From NCBI GenBank assembly GCA_038237625.1, contig JBBRYM010000029.1, positions 1 to 10,953 on the forward strand: DNA of 10,953 nucleotides, read 5' to 3'. The notes beneath the pieces are model-generated. The model was given only the letters and a program-made list of their open reading frames with translations. It was not told where the DNA came from and made no database searches. The translations under genes were made by a program, and so were the position numbers. The number at the start of each line of letters is the position of its first letter. Position 1 is the stretch's first letter. Positions 6,130-10,953 of the stretch are shown piece by piece. The stretch is from JAWVFM01 sp038237625 (GTDB lineage Bacteria > Actinomycetota > Thermoleophilia > Solirubrobacterales > 70-9).

Positions 6130-7134
6130 TCATTCCGTAAACAGTGAGCCGTAGGCGTTGAGGGCAAGCTGGCCGCCGAGATGTGCGTAGAGAACGTTGG
6201 CGCCACGTTCGATCTCGCCGCGCGCGACGAGATCGATCATTCCGGCCATGGACTTGCCCTCGTAGACGGGGTCGGTGATCATTGCCTCGAGCCGCGCAGA
6301 CAGCCGAATGGCCTCCAGGGTTTGCTCGTTGGGGATGCCATAGGTCCCCGCGTGGTAGTCCTCATTGAGAATGATCTCATCGTCGCGGAGGTCACGCCCG
6401 ACCCCGATGAGCTCGGCGGTGTTGCGCGCGATCCGCGCCACCTGATCCCAGGTCTCGACCGGTTTTGCCGAACCGTCGATGCCGACGATTCGCCGCTCGC
6501 GCGGCTGTGCCGCAAAGCCGGCGATCATCCCTGCCTGGGTGCTGCCGGTCACGGCGCAGACGACGATCGTGTCGAAGAAGACACCAAGCTCGCGTTCCTG
6601 CTTCTCAACTTCGAATGCCCAGCTCGCGAACCCCATCCCTCCCAACCGGTGGTCCGATCCGCCCGCGGGTATCGCGTAAGGCTTACCGCCGGACGCCTCG
6701 ACGTCGGCCAAGGCGCGTTCCCAGCTTTCCTTGAAGCCGATGCCGAAGCCGGCCTTCACCAACCGCACGTCGGCACCCATGATTCGACTGAGCTGAATGT
6801 TCCCGATACGGCAATAGACGACATCGGGCCAGTCGACCCAAGTCTCTTGAACGAGCACGCAGCCCAGGCCCGCCCTTGCGGCCGCCGCCGCGACTTGCCT
6901 CGTGTGATTGGACTGGATACCGCCGATTGACACCAAGGTGTCGCAACCCTGAGTCAGGGCGTCGGCAACCAGGTACTCGAGCTTGCGTGTCTTGTTGCCG
7001 CCGTAGGCCAGCCCGCTGTTGCAGTCATCTCGCTTGGCCCATAACTGCGCGCCCCCCAGATGGGAGGTCAACCGATCCAGTCGATGGATCGGCGACGGTC
7101 CGAAGAGGAGCGGATAGCGCTCGAACTCAGCCAG
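6130..7134 (-). CDS. acdS: 1-aminocyclopropane-1-carboxylate (ACC) deaminase
   Basis: A PLP enzyme that cleaves ACC, the plant ethylene precursor, to 2-oxobutyrate and ammonia. Counting from the CTG at 7134, the catalytic residues are Lys48 (GGNKTRK, PLP Schiff base), Ser75 (GGIQSNHTRQV), Tyr291 and Glu292 (DPVYEGKSM) and Leu319 (YAHLGG). They correspond to Lys51, Ser78, Tyr294, Glu295 and Leu322 of the Pseudomonas UW4 enzyme, a constant offset of three. Glu and Leu at those two sites separate true ACC deaminases from D-cysteine desulfhydrases. Length is 334 residues against 338 in UW4. The conserved N-terminus EFERYPLLFGPSPIHRL is encoded at 7128-7078, yet no ATG, GTG or TTG lies in frame upstream of it back to the TGA near 7220. 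The only standard start is TTG 7071, which would remove 21 conserved residues. CTG 7134 (reading MAEFERYP) is my best estimate. The gene is divergent from the methyltransferase at 7284. Confidence 0.93.
   Translation of the reverse strand: MAEFERYPLLFGPSPIHRLDRLTSHLGGAQLWAKRDDCNSGLAYGGNKTRKLEYLVADALTQGCDTLVSIGGIQSNHTRQVAAAAARAGLGCVLVQETWVDWPDVVYCRIGNIQLSRIMGADVRLVKAGFGIGFKESWERALADVEASGGKPYAIPAGGSDHRLGGMGFASWAFEVEKQERELGVFFDTIVVCAVTGSTQAGMIAGFAAQPRERRIVGIDGSAKPVETWDQVARIARNTAELIGVGRDLRDDEIILNEDYHAGTYGIPNEQTLEAIRLSARLEAMITDPVYEGKSMAGMIDLVARGEIERGANVLYAHLGGQLALNAYGSLFTE
7072..7092 (-). repeat. Perfect hairpin in the 5' end of acdS
   Basis: CCGATCCA (7072-7079), loop GTCGA, TGGATCGG (7085-7092): an uninterrupted 8-bp stem inside the codons for PIHRLDR, just upstream of the TTG at 7071. 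It could mask early translation, or it may be a coincidence of coding sequence. Confidence 0.45.
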
Positions 7135-7281
7135 ACCACCGCGACGCTGTTCCGCCTCGGTGAAAGAGCTCAGGTTTTTCTTCGGTTCATCGGAGGGCGG
7201 GATGCCAGAAACGTACCGGGTTCAACGCACATGCATGGGCGAAAAATGTGGTAATTGAGGCAGCACAGGCGTACCATCGGC

Positions 7282-7300
7282 CGATGTTCGACGAACATCG
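7282..7300 (+). promoter_or_regulatory. 19-nt perfect palindrome over the methyltransferase start codon
   Basis: CGATGTTCG-A-CGAACATCG is a 9-bp perfect inverted repeat with a single central base, and it contains the ATG at 7284. Its position at the start of a gene divergent from acdS would suit an operator or a translation-controlling hairpin. It also encodes MFDEHR, so coding coincidence is possible. It is not the actinobacterial SOS box (CGAAC-N4-GTTCG), because the half-sites have the opposite order. Confidence 0.4.
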
Positions 7301-7976
7301 TGTCGCTGGCCATCTCGGCGTGGCCGCTGATGACTACGACCGGACAATCCGCACGTTCATCCCGAACTACGAGCGGATGATCGCGACAGTCGTTCATTGG
7401 CTTGACGAGCACGTCCCACCGGGGGGGCTCGTCCTCGACCTCGGAGCCGGAACCGGGGGCCTTTCGGCCGCGATCCTCGACGGCCTCCCGGACGTGCGCG
7501 TCCAGCTCGTCGACGTCGATCCGAACATGCTCGAAGTCGCCGCGACGCGGTGCTCTGCGCACTCCGGTCGGTACGAGCTGCGACATGCGCGGTTCGAGGA
7601 TCAACTCCCCCGCTGCCACGCCGTCGTCGCTTCGCTCGCCCTCCACCACGTCGCCACGCATCCCGAGAAGCGCGAGCTGTACCGGGCCATTCTCACTGCG
7701 CTCGAGCCGGCTGGTCTGGTCGTCGTGGCCGACGCTCTGGTGCATCCGGAGGGGCCTGAGCGTCGCCGCATGGTTGACGACCTGTACGCGCATATGGCAC
7801 GCAACGGCATCTCCGCTGCGGAGGCGGACGCGCACCTCGCACAGTGGGCAGAAGAGGACTTCTACGTCTCGCTTCCCGACGAGCTAGCACTCATCGCCGG
7901 CGCCGGGTTCCCGCGTCCCGACTGCTTCTGGCGAGACGGACTGATCGCCGTCTACGGCGCGTTCAAGAACGGATGA
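7284..7976 (+). CDS. Class I SAM-dependent methyltransferase
   Basis: A 230-residue Rossmann-fold methyltransferase when started at ATG 7284. Motif I is LVLDLGAGTGGLSAAIL (residues about 49-65), motif II VQLVDVDPNMLEVAA (Asp77/Asp79, ribose binding), and VVASLALHHV (114-123) is motif IV with the adjacent helix. GLVVVADALVHPEG follows as the strand 5 region. It resembles the Methyltransf_25/11 small-molecule group; the substrate is unknown. GTG 7248 is an in-frame alternative adding 12 poorly conserved residues. I prefer ATG 7284, though neither has a good Shine-Dalgarno. The frame is intact. It is divergently transcribed from acdS across about 150 bp, so the two may share regulation (inference). 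The next gene on the same strand is 188 bp away. Confidence 0.85.
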   Translation: MFDEHRVAGHLGVAADDYDRTIRTFIPNYERMIATVVHWLDEHVPPGGLVLDLGAGTGGLSAAILDGLPDVRVQLVDVDPNMLEVAATRCSAHSGRYELRHARFEDQLPRCHAVVASLALHHVATHPEKRELYRAILTALEPAGLVVVADALVHPEGPERRRMVDDLYAHMARNGISAAEADAHLAQWAEEDFYVSLPDELALIAGAGFPRPDCFWRDGLIAVYGAFKNG

Positions 7977-8164
7977 TGCAGCCTTCATGCCGAGTAAGGA
8001 CAGACGACGTTCCTTGCTCGTAGCAGCACGCCCGGAGACAGTTCTGTCAGGTGGGCCAGTGTGCGGGAACGCCCCCCGAGCGTCGGCCCAGGGCTTCCGA
8101 AAATGAGCGCCCTGCGGAGGTCCTCGTTGCTCTGCGATGAACTGCCGGAGCTAACGTTGCCACG

Positions 8165-9202
8165 ATGCGTCGGGCGCTCGTTCTCGGTGGCACCGGTCTG
8201 GTCGGTCGCGCCACTGCCCGTCGCCTGCTGACGGCCGGTTGGAATGTCGACCTCATTGGCCGTAACCCGGCCCACATGCCTGCCGACATCGCGACCGCCG
8301 GAGGGAAGTTCCTCGCGGCAGACCACGGCGACTCTGATCAGCTGCTCGCGGCTCTTGGCGAGGGGGCTGATCTGCTCGTCGACTGCATCTGTTACACCGC
8401 CGAGGACGCGACTCGGCTGCTGCCCCTGATGCGCGACGCCAGCTCGACGGTGATGATCTCGAGCAAGGCGGTGTACGTCGACGACGCCGGTCACCATTCC
8501 AACTCAGCGATTGCGCCGCATTTCGGCGGCCCGATCCGTGAGACGCAGCCCACGGTCGCTCCAGGCAACGACGACTACTCCACGCGCGAAGGCTACGGGG
8601 CGAGCAAGGTCGCGGCTGAGCAGGTATTGCTCGATAGCGGTCGACCTGTCACGGTGCTCCGGCCTTCCAAGATCCACGGTGCGGGTGCGGCGCGGCCCCG
8701 CGAATGGATATTCGTCAAGCGCGTGCTCGATCGGCGTCCCGCCGTCTTCCTCGCTCACCGAGGTGCCGGTGTCGACCACCCCACAGCCGCCGCCAACATC
8801 GCGGCGCTCATCGAAGTGGTCGCGGCGACACCGGGCCAGCGAATCTTGAACAGCGCCGATCCCGACGCGCCGAGCGCCCTCGAGATCTCGCGCACGATCG
8901 CACGGCAGCTCGGCCACGTCTGGGACGAGGTGCTGCTCGACGACGGAGCCGATGAGACGCTAGGCCGACATCCCTGGGATGCGCCCTACCCGATCGTGCT
9001 CGACATGGCCGCAGCCGTCGATCTCGGATACACACCAGTCGGCGATTACGCGGCTACGGTGGCCGATGAGGTCGACTGGCTGGTCTCCGCCGCCCGCGGC
9101 GGCGAGGGCGCAGAGAACCTGCCCGGTCTCGATGACGCGTTCTTCGGGGCAATGCTCGACTACGTGGCCGAGGACCGCCACCTCGCCACCCTCCCTCGCT
9201 GA
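8165..9202 (+). CDS. NAD-dependent epimerase/dehydratase family protein (extended SDR)
   Basis: A 345-residue intact protein. The N-terminal ALVLGGTGLVGRATARRLL contains the dinucleotide-binding GxxGxxG (Gly8, Gly11, Gly14), followed by the acidic/basic strand end VDLIGRNP. A serine pair at 99-100 (MISSKAVY) and the YxxxK motif YGASK (Tyr144, Lys148) supply the short-chain dehydrogenase catalytic residues. VTVLRPSKIHGAGAARPREW is the post-catalytic loop of the extended SDR subfamily. Members act on nucleotide sugars or other small carbonyl/hydroxyl substrates; nothing here fixes which. The start ATG 8165 puts the nucleotide fold at the expected distance, but there is no strong Shine-Dalgarno. 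It stands alone, with 188 bp before it and 329 bp after it. No indel is visible, in contrast with several neighbours. Confidence 0.87.
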   Translation: MRRALVLGGTGLVGRATARRLLTAGWNVDLIGRNPAHMPADIATAGGKFLAADHGDSDQLLAALGEGADLLVDCICYTAEDATRLLPLMRDASSTVMISSKAVYVDDAGHHSNSAIAPHFGGPIRETQPTVAPGNDDYSTREGYGASKVAAEQVLLDSGRPVTVLRPSKIHGAGAARPREWIFVKRVLDRRPAVFLAHRGAGVDHPTAAANIAALIEVVAATPGQRILNSADPDAPSALEISRTIARQLGHVWDEVLLDDGADETLGRHPWDAPYPIVLDMAAAVDLGYTPVGDYAATVADEVDWLVSAARGGEGAENLPGLDDAFFGAMLDYVAEDRHLATLPR

Positions 9203-9531
9203 GCCCGCTCCGAGCTCGGAACGCGAGTGTCATCTGCGCCAGCGATGCGAATGATGCCTGAGCGGGCGAGCACTCACTCCACGGGTCGGGCGCTCGGTGT
9301 CTGACTGAACTTCCGCGCACATTGACGACGAGGTCTCCGACAAGCGCGCCCGTGGACCCTTCCCCCAACCACACGGAGGCTTCCCGTGGTAAAAGACCGA
9401 AGCCGTGGCCTAGGTCTTTGCATCGACGCAGCGCTCCAACGCTGCCGCCTCTCTCGCCTCACCACGCTCAGCGAGCGCCGGACGAGAGCGATTTTCTGCA
9501 ACGACCTCCATAAGAGAAAGGCGTGACTCCG
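9203..9531. other. Intergenic region with inverted repeats, no gene recognised
   Basis: This 329-bp stretch has no convincing reading frame. It holds GCCCGCTC (9203-9210) matched by GAGCGGGC (9260-9267); a 12-nt palindrome TCCGAGCTCGGA (9209-9220), right after the epimerase stop and a candidate terminator; ACCAC/GTGGT (9368-9372, 9386-9390); and AAAGACC (9392-9398) matched by GGTCTTT (9413-9419). The last two could fold in the leader of the methyltransferase at 9532. I do not recognise a known riboswitch or a clear -35/-10 promoter. Confidence 0.5.
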
Positions 9532-10443
9532 ATGGCCGTCTCCGCAGCGGAACCTCGCAAGATGGACACTCCCGGGATCTACCAGCATCCGCTGGCGTAT
9601 CTCCTCGGTCTGCAGGGGATCGCCCTGCTCTGGGCGTTCGCCGGCGCCTACGCTCGCGACTTCACTCTCGCGCGCCTTCGCGAGATCCAGGCGCTCCTCG
9701 ACGCCGCTGAACAGCTGGGCGACGGGGTCGAAGCCCACCCGATCACAGCCCGCGAGGGTTACGCTCAATGGGCCGAGTTCTACGACGAGCCGGGGAATGC
9801 GCTCATTGACATGGAGCAGCCGGTGGTGCGCGAGATCCTCGACGGTCTCCCGGTCGGCGTCGCGCTTGACGCCGCCTGTGGCACCGGCCGCCACAGCGAG
9901 TATCTAGCATCCCTTGGCCACAAGGTAATCGGTATCGACGAGTCGCCCGAGATGCTCGCTATCGCCCGTGAGAAGGTACCCAGTGGCGAGTTCCGCGAGG
10001 CAAGCCTTTGCGACATGCCGCTCCCCGACGATTCGGTCGATCTGATCGTCTGCGCACTCGCGCTGAGCCATGTCCCCGACCTCGCGGGGTCACTTGCCGA
10101 GTTCGTTCGTGTCCTCCGCCCGAATGGACACCTCGTGATCTCGGACTCGCGCGGCCTGATTGGTGACATCCCGCTCCCCTTGGCGAGAATCGGGTCAGAC
10201 GGCAGTTTTGGCTACATGCCCGTCTGGAGCCGCTTCGTGAACGACTATCTCGCGGCCGCGCTTCCTCTCGGGTTACAGGTTCGCCGGTGCCATGAGCCGC
10301 GGCAGGAGCATCCGATCGTCGGCGACGACGGCACAGACCTGGAGGACGGCACGCCACCGCCGGAGCATGTTCCGGGAAACCCTCCCAACATATATGGGCA
10401 CTGCATCCCTTCTGCCCTGCCGCCACAAACGCGGCCTGGCTAG
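9532..10443 (+). CDS. Class I SAM-dependent methyltransferase, C-terminus frameshifted
   Basis: A methyltransferase with the N-terminal extension YQHPLAYLLGLQGIALLWAF (residues 17-36) seen in an actinobacterial family. Then come motif I VALDAACGTGRHSEYLA (about 110-126), Asp136 in VIGIDESPEML (motif II), MPLPDDSVDLIVCALALSHV (motif IV region) and FVRVLRPNGHLVISD. Start: AAAGG at 9517-9521 fits ATG 9532 (10 nt) better than GTG 9523, which is almost on top of it. The frame ends at 10441-10443 in PSALPPQTRPG. Another frame carries WALHPFCPAATNAAWLGKPR, then AIIWHFQLSADGSS, with stop 10497-10499. That is the conserved family ending. The frames meet at the ATATAT run 10390-10395, and a 2-nt insertion there explains everything. 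The restored protein is 321 residues. As read, the last 30 or so conserved residues are lost. Confidence 0.85.
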   Translation: MAVSAAEPRKMDTPGIYQHPLAYLLGLQGIALLWAFAGAYARDFTLARLREIQALLDAAEQLGDGVEAHPITAREGYAQWAEFYDEPGNALIDMEQPVVREILDGLPVGVALDAACGTGRHSEYLASLGHKVIGIDESPEMLAIAREKVPSGEFREASLCDMPLPDDSVDLIVCALALSHVPDLAGSLAEFVRVLRPNGHLVISDSRGLIGDIPLPLARIGSDGSFGYMPVWSRFVNDYLAAALPLGLQVRRCHEPRQEHPIVGDDGTDLEDGTPPPEHVPGNPPNIYGHCIPSALPPQTRPG

Positions 10444-10508
10444 GCAAACCGAGGGCGATCATCTGGCACTTCCAGCTCTCCGCGGACGGATCGTCCTGAT
10501 CGCTGCTG

Positions 10509-10526
10509 CCCGCACCGAAATGCGGG
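10509..10526 (+). terminator. Hairpin after the restored methyltransferase stop
   Basis: CCCGCA (10509-10514), loop CCGAAA, TGCGGG (10521-10526), 9 nt after the stop at 10497-10499 that the frame-corrected methyltransferase uses. Its position fits a terminator for the corrected gene better than for the truncated frame ending at 10443, so it supports the longer gene. There is no U tract. The rest of 10527-10673 holds nothing I recognise. Confidence 0.5.
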
Positions 10527-10673
10527 GCAAGCCAATCGGATAGGCCAGTGGGACTCGCGTGCGGCGCAGGTCGGACAGTGGACGAGACCTCCACGTCGGG
10601 TTCCTCGTCATCTCCCGCGAGGTCCGCCTTTTTCGCCTCTGCACCGAACGAATCGGCCGTGCCGTGGCCTCTG

Positions 10674-10953
10674 TCAGTTGAGCGGTCCTCGCATCATCAC
10701 GACACTCAGGGTCGGCTCCGGCACGTAGCCAAGCTTCTCGTTGAGAGCGCGCATCGGAGTGTTCCGCGTCTCGCTCTCGGTCAGCAGACGAAGAAAACCG
10801 TGCTCCTTGGCAGCGGCGATCAGCGTCCGCTTGAGCGCGGTTGCGACTCCGCGGCGTCGCCACGCGCGTTTCACCGCGGTGAGGCTATTGTGCGCCTCCC
10901 GACCGACGTCGTGCAGGCTCGCGAAGCCAACGACCTCATCTCCCGCCAGCGCT
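10674..10953 (-). CDS. GNAT-family N-acetyltransferase, N-terminus beyond the window
   Basis: The C-terminal 93 residues of an acetyltransferase whose reading frame stays open to the window edge (ALAGDEVVGFASLHDVGREA, then HNSLTAVKRAWRRRGVATAL). The motif RRRGVAT at the start of the long helix is the acetyl-CoA pyrophosphate-binding R/QxxGxG/A signature. RLLTESETRNTPMRALNEKL followed by GYVPEP is the strand-helix at the end of the fold, with Asn-x-x-Met-x-x-x-Asn and Gly-Tyr at the usual positions. It acetylates an amine on a small molecule or protein; the substrate cannot be named. GTG 10872 inside the gene is not a plausible start, because homology extends upstream of it. The stop is at 10674-10676. 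It converges with the methyltransferase to its left. Confidence 0.85.
   Translation of the reverse strand, partial: ALAGDEVVGFASLHDVGREAHNSLTAVKRAWRRRGVATALKRTLIAAAKEHGFLRLLTESETRNTPMRALNEKLGYVPEPTLSVVMMRGPLN

Noticed and set aside
7985..8497. Minus-strand frame of 170 codons with a tail beginning RALIFGSPGP
   Set aside because: Mostly antisense to the epimerase 5' region. The tail vaguely resembles an alcohol dehydrogenase start, but the similarity stops after about ten residues.
8808..9035. Minus-strand frame beginning MCIRDR, a string often produced by translated sequencing adapters
   Set aside because: The bases are coding sequence of the epimerase (DLGYTP region) and fit its family, so no adapter is present.
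1..10953. CRISPR array, transposase, rRNA or integrase
   Set aside because: No regularly spaced repeats, DDE or tyrosine-recombinase motifs, or rRNA sequence were seen on either strand.

Overview
The window is about 11 kb of high-GC, gene-dense bacterial DNA. Codon use, LuxR and methyltransferase families, and WD40 remnants of the kind common in soil actinobacteria suggest a high-GC actinobacterium, perhaps of the Thermoleophilia/Solirubrobacterales type. That placement is inference; no rRNA or marker gene is present.

Layout, left to right. (1) 18-674: a cupin-TPR protein (+). (2) 829-1464 (-): an antitoxin/PIN-toxin pair with abutting stop and start. (3) 1616-1674: the 3' half of a tRNA-Ser(UGA) with no 5' half, a likely scar of site-specific integration. 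(4) 1749-2800: gene debris. A truncated vanadium-haloperoxidase pseudogene (-) and a truncated WD40-repeat pseudogene (+) are joined back to back near 2490. (5) 3029-4437 (+): an intact, translationally coupled pair of an Asp-box beta-propeller protein and a MoaD/ThiS-like ubiquitin-fold protein ending in Gly-Gly, followed by two hairpins. (6) 4630-5987 (+): a LuxR-type HTH remnant, a frameshifted cupin and a frameshifted SnoaL-like protein. (7) 6130-7134 (-): a convincing ACC deaminase (acdS) whose conserved N-terminus has no standard start codon, divergent from (8) a class I methyltransferase (7284-7976, +). (9) 8165-9202 (+): an NAD-dependent epimerase/dehydratase-family protein. (10) 9532-10443/10499 (+): a second methyltransferase whose conserved C-terminus is displaced by a 2-nt insertion. 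(11) 10674-end (-): a partial GNAT acetyltransferase.

Two themes stand out. First, many genes carry small indels, mostly in or beside short homopolymers or a dinucleotide repeat, while homology continues cleanly in the next frame. This could be uncorrected sequencing error or real decay, and it matters for reading every gene call here. Second, 1.6-2.8 kb looks like true island-edge rearrangement (tRNA fragment, truncated genes, head-to-head junction), which indels alone cannot explain. The most interesting undercharacterised unit is the beta-propeller/MoaD-like couple at 3029-4437. I saw no CRISPR array, rRNA, intact transposase or integrase.
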